Assembly (NCBI GenBank): GCA_003523055.1
Contig: DPHC01000008.1
Span: 3,249-67,248, forward strand
Length of the DNA: 64,000 nt
Origin: Dehalococcoidia bacterium
GTDB lineage: Bacteria; Chloroflexota; Dehalococcoidia; Lucifugimonadales; UBA3495
Direction of reading: 5' to 3'
Shown: piece after piece, positions 1 through 9,637 of the stretch
Layout of the letters: each line of letters opens with the position of its first letter
How positions within the stretch are numbered: the stretch's first letter is position 1
The notes under the pieces: generated by a model
Seen by the model: only the letters and a program-made list of their open reading frames with translations
The model's database searches: none
Told to the model about the DNA's origin: nothing
Program-made: the position numbers and the translations under genes

Positions 1-2
1 GC

Positions 3-869
3 TTGAGTGTATTAGTGCCTGAAGTAAATGAACGTTTGGAAGAATTAGAATTAATACCCCTGGTAGCAGAGATATATGGAGCAATTTGTGGTGATGACAG
101 ATTTACCAAAAAAGTATTGGATGAAGCCCAAAATCTCAAAGTAATTTCCAAATGGGGAACTGGAATTGATTCTATAGATGTAACCTACGCTAAGCAAATA
201 GGTGTGCAAGTTTTCAACACTCCAAATGCTTTTACAGATCCAGTAGCAGACACAGTACTAGGATACATATTGTCATTTGCGAGGCAATTACATCAGATGG
301 ATAAAGACGTAAAAAACAAAATTTGGGAAAAACGAGATTTATTATCTCTTTATGAATGCACTTTAGGAGTTGTAGGAGTGGGGAACATAGGGAAAGCCAT
401 AATTGAGAGAGCTCATAGTTTCAGAATCAAAATACTAGCATGCGATATAGTTTCGCCAAATCAACAATTCATACAAAAGTATGACGTCGCCATGGTATCT
501 AAAGAACAATTATTATCTGAATCCAATTTCATTACTTTAAACTGTGACCTGAATCCTTCTACTAACCATTTTCTGTCTGACTCGGAATTCGAAATAATGC
601 AAAATAAGCCATTTATTATAAATGCTGCAAGAGGACCGCTCATAGACGAAGCAGCCTTATGCAATGCACTTTCATCTGGCAAAATTAGTGGAGCGGCACT
701 GGATGTTTTTGAATATGAACCATTGCCTTCAACTAGCATGTTACGCCAATTTGACCAAGTAGTTTTAGCTCCTCACAACGCAAATAGCAGCCAAATTTCA
801 TGGGGTAAAGTTCATGAAAACACATTAAATAATTTACTAATTGGGTTAGGGATCCATAATGACGACTAA
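3..869 (+). CDS. D-2-hydroxyacid dehydrogenase, NAD-dependent (5'-truncated by window edge)
   Basis: Phosphoglycerate-dehydrogenase-like oxidoreductase that interconverts a 2-hydroxy acid and a 2-keto acid with NAD(H). The visible part has the Rossmann glycine motif GVGNIG at residues 125-130. The family's catalytic trio is present: Arg in NAARGP (~210), Glu in EYEP (~239) and His in APHN (~258). It reads from a TTG at base 3, but the family usually carries about 30 more N-terminal residues, so the gene very likely begins upstream of the window. It overlaps the next gene by 11 bases and is the first visible member of the glycan operon, so it probably makes a hydroxy-acid precursor or substituent for the glycan. 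The exact substrate cannot be read from the sequence. Confidence 0.8.
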   Translation: MSVLVPEVNERLEELELIPLVAEIYGAICGDDRFTKKVLDEAQNLKVISKWGTGIDSIDVTYAKQIGVQVFNTPNAFTDPVADTVLGYILSFARQLHQMDKDVKNKIWEKRDLLSLYECTLGVVGVGNIGKAIIERAHSFRIKILACDIVSPNQQFIQKYDVAMVSKEQLLSESNFITLNCDLNPSTNHFLSDSEFEIMQNKPFIINAARGPLIDEAALCNALSSGKISGAALDVFEYEPLPSTSMLRQFDQVVLAPHNANSSQISWGKVHENTLNNLLIGLGIHNDD

Positions 870-1710
870 CCAAACCAATCCAATATCTGTAATAATTCGT
901 ACTTACAATGAATCTAGATATATTGAAAACTTACTGATAGGATTGAAATCGCAAACCTTAAAAAATGTAGAGATCATATTAGTAGATTCAGAATCTACAG
1001 ATGATACAGTGCAGGTTGCTCAAAAATATTGTGATCATATTGTTAATATAAAAAAAGCGGACTTCACATTTGGATATTCCTTGAATAAAGGTATAGAAAA
1101 GGCAACAAATAACCACATAGTTTTAATTTCAGCACATACTATTCCTTGTGATAACACATACTTGGAAAATCTAACCAAACCATTATCTGACTTATCTGTA
1201 GCTATGGTATACGGAAAGCAAGTCGGTGATTTAGACTCTAGATTTCCAGAGTACCAAGATTTATTAAGGACATTTGGAGACCAACCACATATATTAAAAG
1301 CTCCTAATTATTTTTCTCATAATGCCAATTCCAGTTTACGGAGAACCGCTTGGCATGCACATAAATTTAATGAATTATTACCAGGGCAGGAAGACATAGA
1401 ATGGGCAAAATACTGGATGGAAAGAGGGTTAACTGTACATTATGAACCTTCCGCAAAAATAATTCACAGTCACAAAGAGTCATGGAAACAAATAAGAAAT
1501 AGATTTCGCAGAGAGTCCTTAGCGATGAAAAGAATAGGAATACTCAGACTCAGTTCAATGATAACTATGCTTTTTTCTGAAATATCAAGATTAGGGTTGG
1601 ATTTGTTAAACGTTCCTAAAACAGAAGGATTTCAAAACCCTATCAAAGATATAATATTATACAGGCTGAATAAGTTTTTAGGATCTGCCCAGGGACTAAT
1701 ACAGAAATAA
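859..1710 (+). CDS. Family 2 glycosyltransferase (rhamnosyltransferase-like)
   Basis: Cytoplasmic GT-A-fold transferase that moves a sugar from a nucleotide donor to a growing glycan. The start PISVIIRTYNE and the metal/nucleotide-site segment LVDSESTDDT near residues 41-50 are typical of GT2. The stretch TFGYSLNKGIEKA is the pattern seen in rhamnosyltransferase-like GT2 proteins. At 283 residues it is a normal single-domain length. The ATG overlaps the end of the preceding gene, and the next gene starts on the last base of this one, which indicates translational coupling. Donor and linkage are unknown. Confidence 0.85.
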   Translation: MTTNQTNPISVIIRTYNESRYIENLLIGLKSQTLKNVEIILVDSESTDDTVQVAQKYCDHIVNIKKADFTFGYSLNKGIEKATNNHIVLISAHTIPCDNTYLENLTKPLSDLSVAMVYGKQVGDLDSRFPEYQDLLRTFGDQPHILKAPNYFSHNANSSLRRTAWHAHKFNELLPGQEDIEWAKYWMERGLTVHYEPSAKIIHSHKESWKQIRNRFRRESLAMKRIGILRLSSMITMLFSEISRLGLDLLNVPKTEGFQNPIKDIILYRLNKFLGSAQGLIQK

Positions 1711-2975
1711 TGAAAACAGTTTTATTCATATTTCGAGAGTTCAATGATATAGACCATATGATACCCATAATATATAAATCTCTCCAACTAAACAAATACA
1801 ACGTCATAGTCAGTTGTATTAATCCTAATTTTAATATCATGAAAGATTTTCGGTTAAACTATATTAAAAATAAATTTGGCATCGATATAAAATATATCCA
1901 CCAGCTCCACGTACCATCTATCATGCACTGGGTTTTCATAATCTTAGTATTCAAATTAACCCGCATAAAATTCCTAAACTCGTTTCCGCTGTTGTCACTC
2001 ATTTCAGCTAAACTGAAACAGATAGCATTTAACTCTTCTATAAGAAAACGGCTTTACAATCAGACATGGGTAGAACGCCTATGTGTTAGCCATAATGTGG
2101 ATGCCATACTCGTAGATTTCGGTTCCATAGAAAAATTCATTTACCAAGAAATAAAATCTGCGGCTGACCTTTTATCTCTACCAATGATTGGAGTCCCACA
2201 TGGATACGACACTACTGCCAACGACTTTTGGACTAATTCTGAACAAGTTACACAGGACAGTAATCGCATGGAAAAAAGTTGGGGCTGGGTTGATAATTTA
2301 ATCGTTGCTTCCGCAGGCGTAAAAACCAAGTATGCCAATCTAGGGTTAAAAGAAAATAAAATAAAAGTAATAGGCAGCGCTAGATTTTGCAAGGAATGGA
2401 GTCCTATTTACTTTTCTATGCTAGGCGACAATCCCTTAATGCATAACAAAACTAACCATTTAAAAATAGTTTTTTTCGACCACTCAACTATGTATCGAAG
2501 TAACCCGGATGCAATATTTGACACATTGCTTGAAATCGACAATTTACCGTTTGTAGATTTAGTCATCAAACCCCATACCCGTATGAATCTTTCTGATTAC
2601 AGATTTTATGACATAGGCACAATATCTAATGAACATTCTACCCATTTAATCGCATCATCAGATGTAGTTATAAATTATATGTCAAGTATTGTAATAGATG
2701 CTTATTACTTTAATAAAATATTTATATACCCAGATTATTTTAACCAAAACATTATGCGTTGGGAACTTTATAATGCATGCTGGACCGTGAAGTCCAAATC
2801 AGAAATGATTAGCGCATTGACCAATATATATAACAAAGCATCTGCAACTCCTTATGGAACCAATGAAATTAATCATTTCCTCACTCAAGAGATACACGGA
2901 GGTACTGAAAATGCTGATGTGTTGTCAAATTATGTTGAACACATCAGCAATGTAGCTATGGGACAGACCTATTAA
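1710..2975 (+). CDS. Putative capsule/surface polysaccharide glycosyl- or phosphotransferase, GT-B-like
   Basis: 421-residue protein without a clear family signature. The C-terminal half contains VIKPHTRMN, then a Ser-rich YMSSIVIDAYY segment. This layout is seen in CDP-glycerol glycerophosphotransferase-like and capsule-synthesis (GT-B-like) proteins, where the equivalent region binds the nucleotide donor. The N-terminal half has a hydrophobic stretch around residues 70-95. It lies between a GT2 gene and an ABC exporter in the same operon. The role as a glycan transferase is inferred from context and weak motif resemblance, and it may instead transfer a phospho-group. Confidence 0.5.
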   Translation: MKTVLFIFREFNDIDHMIPIIYKSLQLNKYNVIVSCINPNFNIMKDFRLNYIKNKFGIDIKYIHQLHVPSIMHWVFIILVFKLTRIKFLNSFPLLSLISAKLKQIAFNSSIRKRLYNQTWVERLCVSHNVDAILVDFGSIEKFIYQEIKSAADLLSLPMIGVPHGYDTTANDFWTNSEQVTQDSNRMEKSWGWVDNLIVASAGVKTKYANLGLKENKIKVIGSARFCKEWSPIYFSMLGDNPLMHNKTNHLKIVFFDHSTMYRSNPDAIFDTLLEIDNLPFVDLVIKPHTRMNLSDYRFYDIGTISNEHSTHLIASSDVVINYMSSIVIDAYYFNKIFIYPDYFNQNIMRWELYNACWTVKSKSEMISALTNIYNKASATPYGTNEINHFLTQEIHGGTENADVLSNYVEHISNVAMGQTY

Positions 2976-4678
2976 TGATATATAGGCATCTACTAAACTT
3001 AACTTTAATCCATAAAATCAAGGTGGGCAAATTAGTCATATTGAATTTCCTAATACCTCCGTTAGAGTTGTCTTTATTAGGATTAGTATTTCTCATACTC
3101 ACCGCTTCTAAAGTGCCCGAAATACCGGAGTTTTTCAATGACTATATCAGCATAGTACCTACCCTCATCCAGTACATCTTAATCCTAGCTATTCTAACTT
3201 TTGCATTAGTTTTGTTTTGGGCTTTTCTCAGAATATATAGAACAAGAATTCAAGCTTTCACTAGATATAATATATATAGTGAACAAGCCAATCAAATAAG
3301 TGAAACATATTTCAACATACCTGGAGATGCTGAATTATCTGAAAAGAATGAGGAAATCGCTAATTTAATCATACATCTGTCTGGCGGAGCATCAGCTCTG
3401 TATATGGCATGGATTGGATTTCTATCGGCAGTTTTCGGAGTGATTGTATTAGCAACCACTGTGTTACTCAGTTCATTCACCTTAGGAATCATTGCATCAA
3501 TAATCGGACTGTTTTCAGTTTTCATAAATTTTAAAAACTTTTCTCAAATGCAAAGCATCGGACAAACTAAAATAGCTACTCATGAACAAGTTTTGTTCGA
3601 AGTTAACCAAAATATTAGAAGTTTCCAATTAATTAAATTCGACAACCTAATATCCCACATCACGAATAAATTAAAACTTGTCATTCAAAAAGATTGGCAA
3701 TGGAGAGTTGATAAACGCCGAGCAGTTGAAAAAATTAAAGTATTATCTGATAGCTTTGGAATATTGTCTCTCCTAATTATAATAACCACTTCATCAATTT
3801 TTTTAAAAATACCTGCAGAACAATTAGTTATACTTCTCCTAATATTCAATCGATTAAGAAGCTATTTTTCTGAAGCACAAACTCACTGGGTCAATATCAG
3901 AGAACATAAACCAGCCACCATTGAATTACTCAGCAGTCTGTCTAGATTTGTGAAATATTCAACTATAGACAATGCTGCAATCAGTAATCTTCATAGAATA
4001 GAGTTAAAGAATGTAGGTTTTTCATATTCGGATACTCCGATAATAAAGAGTGTTTCTGCCTTGATAACCAAAGGAGATAGAATACTACTTAAAGGACCTT
4101 CAGGAGAAGGTAAATCCACACTTTTAAAATTAATTACAGGCTACTACCAGCCAACCACGGGGCAAATAATATTCAACAATTTACAAAAACAAAAACCTGA
4201 TATTCAATCTATAGTGGGAGGAATTTTTTATTCAGCGAATGACATGTATATGCCAAACATACCACTGCGTGAAATAGTAGACCCCTTAAACATTCTAACT
4301 CAAAACCAGCTAGAAAAAATATTAAAAAATGTATGCTTATACGACTTATTAAATGAACCAAAGATATTAAATGAATCTGTAGGTGATAATGGCAGCTACT
4401 TATCACTCGGGCAACGTCAACGTTTATTCCTTTCCAGAATATATCTAATGGAACCTTCTATGGTCATTTTAGATGAAGCTACTTCCAATCTTGATTCAGA
4501 CACTGAAAACGAAGTACTGAAAAATCTAATGGATCATGTCGGTGAAGAAGCCATTATAATTTTTGCATCCCATCATACGCCATCACATTTTACTTTCAAT
4601 AAAGCATTCACAGTATCTTCTGGAACAGTAATTCAAGAAAAAATTACCTCAAAAAAGGAATCATTCATTGATATATAA
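2975..4678 (+). CDS. ABC exporter, fused membrane and ATPase domains (glycan/lipid-linked oligosaccharide flippase candidate)
   Basis: Half-transporter of the exporter type. The N-terminal ~330 residues hold several hydrophobic helices. The C-terminal ATPase has Walker A GPSGEGKST (~374-382), signature LSLGQRQR (~476), Walker B MVILDEATSNLD (~495) and the switch His in FASHH (~530). Length (567 aa) is that of MsbA- or PglK-like homodimeric exporters. Inside a glycan operon its likely job is to flip a finished lipid-linked oligosaccharide across the membrane, as PglK does in Campylobacter N-glycosylation. The start overlaps the end of the previous gene by one base. Substrate assignment is inference; ATPase identity is directly seen. 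Confidence 0.88.
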   Translation: MIYRHLLNLTLIHKIKVGKLVILNFLIPPLELSLLGLVFLILTASKVPEIPEFFNDYISIVPTLIQYILILAILTFALVLFWAFLRIYRTRIQAFTRYNIYSEQANQISETYFNIPGDAELSEKNEEIANLIIHLSGGASALYMAWIGFLSAVFGVIVLATTVLLSSFTLGIIASIIGLFSVFINFKNFSQMQSIGQTKIATHEQVLFEVNQNIRSFQLIKFDNLISHITNKLKLVIQKDWQWRVDKRRAVEKIKVLSDSFGILSLLIIITTSSIFLKIPAEQLVILLLIFNRLRSYFSEAQTHWVNIREHKPATIELLSSLSRFVKYSTIDNAAISNLHRIELKNVGFSYSDTPIIKSVSALITKGDRILLKGPSGEGKSTLLKLITGYYQPTTGQIIFNNLQKQKPDIQSIVGGIFYSANDMYMPNIPLREIVDPLNILTQNQLEKILKNVCLYDLLNEPKILNESVGDNGSYLSLGQRQRLFLSRIYLMEPSMVILDEATSNLDSDTENEVLKNLMDHVGEEAIIIFASHHTPSHFTFNKAFTVSSGTVIQEKITSKKESFIDI

Positions 4679-5444
4679 ACGAGTTATAAATAAATTACGT
4701 AAAATAGCTTCGCCGACTCCTAATGTACCTACATCACTCAACCATTTACATGGTTTACAATCCGCTGTCGACTACGCAAATTCACAATCAGAATCGTCTG
4801 GCACTTCGTACTCAGATTATTTGATTCTATATACGCACATTAAAGAGACTAAACCAAAGTACGTATTAGAATGTGGAACAGGAAAATCAACTTTCGTTAT
4901 TGCACAAGCAATGTTAGAAAACCAATTAGAAAATCCGAACACACCTGAGTTTGATAAAATGAAATTAATATCAATGGAAGATAAATATGAATGGTACGAA
5001 AAATCCGTTAATATACTCCCAGAAAAGTTTCAAGAATTCGTTGAAATCCATCACTCAGAACTAACGTCTTATAGTTATTCATTATTAAACGGGATAATTT
5101 ACAAAGATATACCCGACCTGCCTTACGATTTTGTCTTTATAGATGGACCTGACCAAAGTGGTGGGACAAATGTAACAGCATGTGACATAGATTTCATAAA
5201 AATTGTTAAAAACTCTAATAATCCAGTAAGTGCTCTAATTGATAATCGGAAGCATACTATTTTGGCCTGCACTTTAGCATTTGGGCAAGACAAAGTCTCT
5301 TTTTATCCGGAGCTGGCTCTAGGCTATGTGAAGCCAGTTACTCAATCTGACTTGATAATAGCCGATAAAATGGCAATTCGAGCAACTTGGTTTAAAAACG
5401 GGCTTATTTCTTTAGAGAAAGGGAAACACATAAATTATTTATGA
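4668..5444 (+). CDS. Class I SAM-dependent methyltransferase-like protein
   Basis: 258-residue Rossmann-type protein. YVLECGTGKST (~residues 64-74) fits methyltransferase motif I, and DFVFIDGPDQSGG (~155) fits the post-II/acidic motif found in class I O-methyltransferase-like proteins. It starts at TTG, preceded by AAGGAA at suitable spacing, and overlaps the ABC exporter gene by 11 bases. Its stop overlaps the next start as ATGA. It probably modifies a sugar or substituent of the glycan. The acceptor is unknown, and a catalytically altered member cannot be excluded. Confidence 0.55.
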   Translation: MIYKRVINKLRKIASPTPNVPTSLNHLHGLQSAVDYANSQSESSGTSYSDYLILYTHIKETKPKYVLECGTGKSTFVIAQAMLENQLENPNTPEFDKMKLISMEDKYEWYEKSVNILPEKFQEFVEIHHSELTSYSYSLLNGIIYKDIPDLPYDFVFIDGPDQSGGTNVTACDIDFIKIVKNSNNPVSALIDNRKHTILACTLAFGQDKVSFYPELALGYVKPVTQSDLIIADKMAIRATWFKNGLISLEKGKHINYL

Positions 5445-6610
5445 CTTCTTCAGAAAATCCTCAATTTTTATTTTTGGTCGGTGCTCCCAGATCGGCTAAC
5501 AGTGCGGTACATGCGCTATTAGATAGTCATCCAGGCATACTTACATGGCCAGTAGAATGCCACTTTTTTACCGTTTTCAAACAAGTAGCAGGTGAATCCA
5601 AAACCGCACCTGTAAAAGAACTAAATAAAAGATTTATAGAGCATTTTGTTGATAGATTTCGTGAGAGATTAAGCCTCAATACTGTGCAACTCAAAGACAA
5701 TGTATTTCAAATTTCAAACATGTTTTCAGGTTTTGACATTCCGAAATTTATAAAAGAATTGGAATCAAATGCTAGTGACCAAATGACTGCATTAGAATAT
5801 CTTACTTTTGTATTTTCTTCCTTTCATCAATGCAGTAATCAATATAAAAATACAAAAGTAAGATATTATTCAATGTTATTGACTTCACGCGGATTCGATT
5901 GGACCAATCCTGATGTACTTAAACATTCTCGGCTAATATTTCCATACAGACCGTCTATAGAAAGTTATGGTTCATTAAGGGAAAACTATTTAAAGACGAT
6001 TACTCCTAATGAATTTTTCCACATCAATGCGAAAAAGGGAATGTTGTATTGGATGAACACATATAAAAAAATATCTGACCATGCAAACAAATATAATAAT
6101 CATTCAAATTTCCACGTTCTCAAAGTGTCAGATCTACGGACAAATCAAGAAAAAACAGTAAACAAATTATACGAATTCTTAAATATCAAACAACATAACT
6201 CTATGAACACCATGACCATTTTAGGATTACCGTATGGAGGCAACGCTAGGGATGCTTCTCTAAATACTGGCCGCATTGCAAAAAAACCCAGCACCCTTCT
6301 ATATCCTATATCAAGATTTGAACGACATTGCTTCCAAAAAATCAAATTGCACGATTTCGATAACGATCAAACAATATTCATTCCTCACTCAACATTAAGA
6401 ATGGTATCATTAGCTATTTACTCAAGCCTATGGGAAATAAAGGGGAAATTCAAAGAAAATCATTACAATACTCCCTCTCGTTTAAAATTTATACACTGGA
6501 GGATTAAACTTTTAATTAAATTCCTTAAAATACAAAACATTCTACAAAATGAAGATACTCTAAAGTCATTCTCTGATAAACATGGTGATCCCATGGATTC
6601 TTTCGGGTAA
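5441..6610 (+). CDS. Sulfotransferase-family protein
   Basis: The N-terminal FLVGAPRSANSAVHALLDSHP (~residues 10-30) resembles the 5'-phosphosulfate-binding loop of PAPS-dependent sulfotransferases, usually GxPRSGTT, followed by the helix and HP. A later KVSDLRTNQEKTVNKLYEFL is the usual sulfotransferase tail where the chain is followed by a loyal-looking E/D-R and helix pattern. Length is 389 aa. It is coupled to the preceding gene by ATGA and ends 9 bases before the glutamine-kinase-like gene. No sulfate adenylyltransferase is visible. It may sulfate the glycan, or it may transfer a phosphoramidate from a 3'-phospho-nucleotide donor that chemically resembles PAPS (see findings). Confidence 0.7.
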   Translation: MTSSENPQFLFLVGAPRSANSAVHALLDSHPGILTWPVECHFFTVFKQVAGESKTAPVKELNKRFIEHFVDRFRERLSLNTVQLKDNVFQISNMFSGFDIPKFIKELESNASDQMTALEYLTFVFSSFHQCSNQYKNTKVRYYSMLLTSRGFDWTNPDVLKHSRLIFPYRPSIESYGSLRENYLKTITPNEFFHINAKKGMLYWMNTYKKISDHANKYNNHSNFHVLKVSDLRTNQEKTVNKLYEFLNIKQHNSMNTMTILGLPYGGNARDASLNTGRIAKKPSTLLYPISRFERHCFQKIKLHDFDNDQTIFIPHSTLRMVSLAIYSSLWEIKGKFKENHYNTPSRLKFIHWRIKLLIKFLKIQNILQNEDTLKSFSDKHGDPMDSFG

Positions 6611-6619
6611 CCCAAATTG

Positions 6620-9600
6620 ATGGCAGCAAACATTAAAAATAATGTTAGTTTAGTTGTGTTAGATTGCTCCAGAGGAAATCGACGCTTAGATCAAAGACAA
6701 AGTCACCCTACAGCTTTAACCCATATAAAAGATGAATCGACAATTTTAGATTGGACTAAACATTTTATTAATGTAAATGGTATTCATCATGTCACTTACA
6801 TTGGTGGATACCAAATTCAGAAAGTAATGGAAAACTATTCTGACTTCCATTTTATATACCATAAATTTTGGGAAAGCACGGGGGAAATACGTGGATTGGA
6901 TCTACTGCCAGAAGACGATGACAAAGACTTAATCATTTTAAGAGCATCAAGCATTATAGTACCTGAAGCATTAACAGCATTAACAATTGAGACCAACAAA
7001 ATATGTATTGGTAACAATACCGATTTAGAGACTGGGGACAATTTCAGCGGAGTACTTTACATCCCGCAAACATTGCGCAATGCATTTCAAAAACAAATCA
7101 CAAAAATATCTTCAAAAGGTTCTTCATATAATTTAGAGGATTTATTACACACCTTACCTGAAACGCTACCTTGTTACACTAAATCGTTAAACTCACTAGT
7201 CGCTCCCATTGACAGCCCAATTGATCTAAGCAGAACCATTTTCCAAGGCAAAGCACAAACTTTAGAACAGGTAGGTCCTTTATTGAAGTCCTCGTCTGTT
7301 CTAAAACAATATAGGTTTTCTCACAAAACATGGATCGACCATCCCCAAAAAGTGATCTTAAATATTTTAACCGATTTCCCTGGAAAATCAGTGATCATAC
7401 GAAGTACTTCCCAATCTGAAGATACGTTGATGAATTCGAATGCTGGTATATTCAAAACTGTTTTGAACATACCATCTGATAACAGTTTGTTACTCAAGAA
7501 CGCCATAGAAGAAGTATTCGCCAGTTATGCTATAACTGATTTGATCAAGCCATCCGATGAGATATTTATACAGGAATTCCAAAGCAATTTATCTTCTAGT
7601 GGTGTTATTTTTACTAGAGATTTAGAATCCTCTGCTCCCTATATTCTAATAAATATAGATAGAACAAGCGGGAAATCTGACACAGTTACCGCTGGCACTG
7701 CTGGTGAAATAGAAACAATTTTTATCAGTAAAAATAAACTTCATACTCAAACAGATTTTCAGGATTTAGAAATCAATGCCTGTGTGGCATTGATTTCAGA
7801 GCTAGAATACCTCACTAACATGACAGATTTAGATATCGAATTCGGAATAGATATCAACAATACGATGTACTTGTTCCAAGTGCGTCCAATTTCAACCAAG
7901 GCAAGAAAATATATATTACAAGACTCAGATCTATTTGACCAAATTGCGAATATTCAAGAGTTCATCAATGCCTTACCCATAATAAATCATGAAACTTTGG
8001 GCAAACACGCTCTTTTAGGAGCAATGACTGATTGGAATCCCATTGAAATGCTTGGAGCCACTCCAAGACCGCTTGCGTTATCTCTTTACCAAAAACTAAT
8101 AGGGCGGCAAGCCTGGTCCATGGCGCGAGAACAATTAGGGTATCAAAAAGTAGGCAAAAACCAACTAATACATTCATTAGGCGGAATACCATATGTAAAC
8201 ATCCAATTGAGCCTCAATTCATTCTTACCAAATGGAATCGACCGCGATACTGGAGAAAAATGGATTAACCATTGTTTAGACAAACTTCAAAAAAACCCGG
8301 AACTCCATGACAAAGTAGAATTTGAGATAACTCCTACCTGTATGGACCTAAATTTCGACAAGTATCTGGAGGAGCTTAATAGCCTTAATTTAACCAAATT
8401 ACAAATTTCTAATTTCAAAATCTCAATGCAAAATTTGACTAATAATATACTTACTGAAAAAGTAATAAACTTAAACGAAGAATTATCAGCCCTAAAAGTA
8501 TTAGAGCACAAATTGGAACCTTGGGGTACCTTACATCCCCACACCATACCTGAATTAAGCGCTAAGATTACACATCTAACTACAATATGCGAAGAAATGG
8601 GTGTTTTACCTTTTGCCAAACTCGCAAGATGTGCATTCATATCAATATCAATGCTGAAGTCTTTGGTAGAACTGAAAATTATAACCGATGCAGAACTATC
8701 TGAAATCTACAAAAATATACCAACTATTGCTACTGACTTAACAGTTCACATGGGCCTCTACCAATCCGGAAAATTAACATTACAACAATTTCTAAAACAA
8801 TACGGCCACTTAAGACCAAGCTCTTATGATATAACTTCTCCCAATTATGCAAATGGGCATGAGCAATATTTTAAAACAGGATCAGTTCCCCAATTAGAAC
8901 AAAAATCCAATAGTGCTGAAGAATGCAGTGCGATATTAAGTAGTCATTCAAAAAAAATAGACGAACGTTTATTAGAGTCAGGCCTAACCATAAATACTGA
9001 TACGCTAATCAAATTCATAATAAAAAGTATACAAGGTAGAGAACAAGCTAAGTTTGAATTCATGAAAATTGTGGACAACATTCTCGAGTCTACAACTAAA
9101 TTGGGACATCTCTTAGATCTAGACAGGGACCAAATGTCGTTTTTAAACATCGAAGAATTAGAAAGACTTTCTTCAGAAAGCGCGAGTCCTGCAATAAAAT
9201 CAGAATTATTAAGAATAACAGAACATAATGAAAAAAAATGGAACCTTACTTGCCATACTAAATTGCCTCATTTAATAACTCCTAAAACGGATATTGGGTA
9301 TTTTGAATACTCAAAGACAGCTCCAAATTTTATATCCAATTCACGTATCATATCTAATTCTCTTTATTTAGAAAATAATCAAGTTGAATCTCAGCTGTCC
9401 GGAAAAATAATTCTAATCTCATCTGCTGACCCCGGATATGACTGGATATTCGGTCATGGTATAACAGGTTTAATCACAGAATATGGTGGTGCAGCATCTC
9501 ACATGTCAATTAGGGCCGCAGAATTTGGAATACCAGCAGCAATCGGATGCGGTAAATTGTTATTTGACAAATTAAAAAACCAATCAGTTATTGAATTAGA

Positions 9601-9637
9601 TTGCCTAAATAAAGTACTCCGAGGAATTTCATGTTAA
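6620..9637 (+). CDS. L-glutamine kinase-like protein (Cj1418-type, PEP-synthase fold) with N-terminal nucleotidyltransferase-like domain
   Basis: About 1005 residues. Residues ~1-190 look like a nucleotidyltransferase fold, but the usual AAGxGTRL loop is degraded to CSRGNRRLD. Residues ~210-430 are a PEP-synthase/PPDK-type ATP-grasp domain (VIIRSTSQSED ~258, FQVRPIST ~420). The C-terminus is a PEP-utilising phosphohistidine domain with GGAASHMSIRAAE; the swivelling His is ~961. In C. jejuni, Cj1418 of this fold makes L-glutamine phosphate from Gln and ATP, releasing AMP and phosphate, as the first step to capsular phosphoramidate. The next genes match Cj1417, Cj1416 and Cj1415, which supports this over true PEP synthase. 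An upstream TTG at 6617 is an alternative start. Confidence 0.78.
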   Translation: MAANIKNNVSLVVLDCSRGNRRLDQRQSHPTALTHIKDESTILDWTKHFINVNGIHHVTYIGGYQIQKVMENYSDFHFIYHKFWESTGEIRGLDLLPEDDDKDLIILRASSIIVPEALTALTIETNKICIGNNTDLETGDNFSGVLYIPQTLRNAFQKQITKISSKGSSYNLEDLLHTLPETLPCYTKSLNSLVAPIDSPIDLSRTIFQGKAQTLEQVGPLLKSSSVLKQYRFSHKTWIDHPQKVILNILTDFPGKSVIIRSTSQSEDTLMNSNAGIFKTVLNIPSDNSLLLKNAIEEVFASYAITDLIKPSDEIFIQEFQSNLSSSGVIFTRDLESSAPYILINIDRTSGKSDTVTAGTAGEIETIFISKNKLHTQTDFQDLEINACVALISELEYLTNMTDLDIEFGIDINNTMYLFQVRPISTKARKYILQDSDLFDQIANIQEFINALPIINHETLGKHALLGAMTDWNPIEMLGATPRPLALSLYQKLIGRQAWSMAREQLGYQKVGKNQLIHSLGGIPYVNIQLSLNSFLPNGIDRDTGEKWINHCLDKLQKNPELHDKVEFEITPTCMDLNFDKYLEELNSLNLTKLQISNFKISMQNLTNNILTEKVINLNEELSALKVLEHKLEPWGTLHPHTIPELSAKITHLTTICEEMGVLPFAKLARCAFISISMLKSLVELKIITDAELSEIYKNIPTIATDLTVHMGLYQSGKLTLQQFLKQYGHLRPSSYDITSPNYANGHEQYFKTGSVPQLEQKSNSAEECSAILSSHSKKIDERLLESGLTINTDTLIKFIIKSIQGREQAKFEFMKIVDNILESTTKLGHLLDLDRDQMSFLNIEELERLSSESASPAIKSELLRITEHNEKKWNLTCHTKLPHLITPKTDIGYFEYSKTAPNFISNSRIISNSLYLENNQVESQLSGKIILISSADPGYDWIFGHGITGLITEYGGAASHMSIRAAEFGIPAAIGCGKLLFDKLKNQSVIELDCLNKVLRGISC

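Noticed and set aside
8287..8640. 117-codon open frame on the - strand inside the glutamine-kinase-like gene
   Set aside because: It is antisense to a well-supported 1005-residue protein, has no recognisable motif and no ribosome site. Several similar antisense frames elsewhere in the glycan block were rejected for the same reason.
6620..9637. Reading the large gene as phosphoenolpyruvate synthase of central metabolism
   Set aside because: The ATP-grasp and phosphohistidine domains are shared, but the extra N-terminal domain, the missing C-terminal PEP/pyruvate TIM barrel and the four-gene context fit glutamine kinase better.
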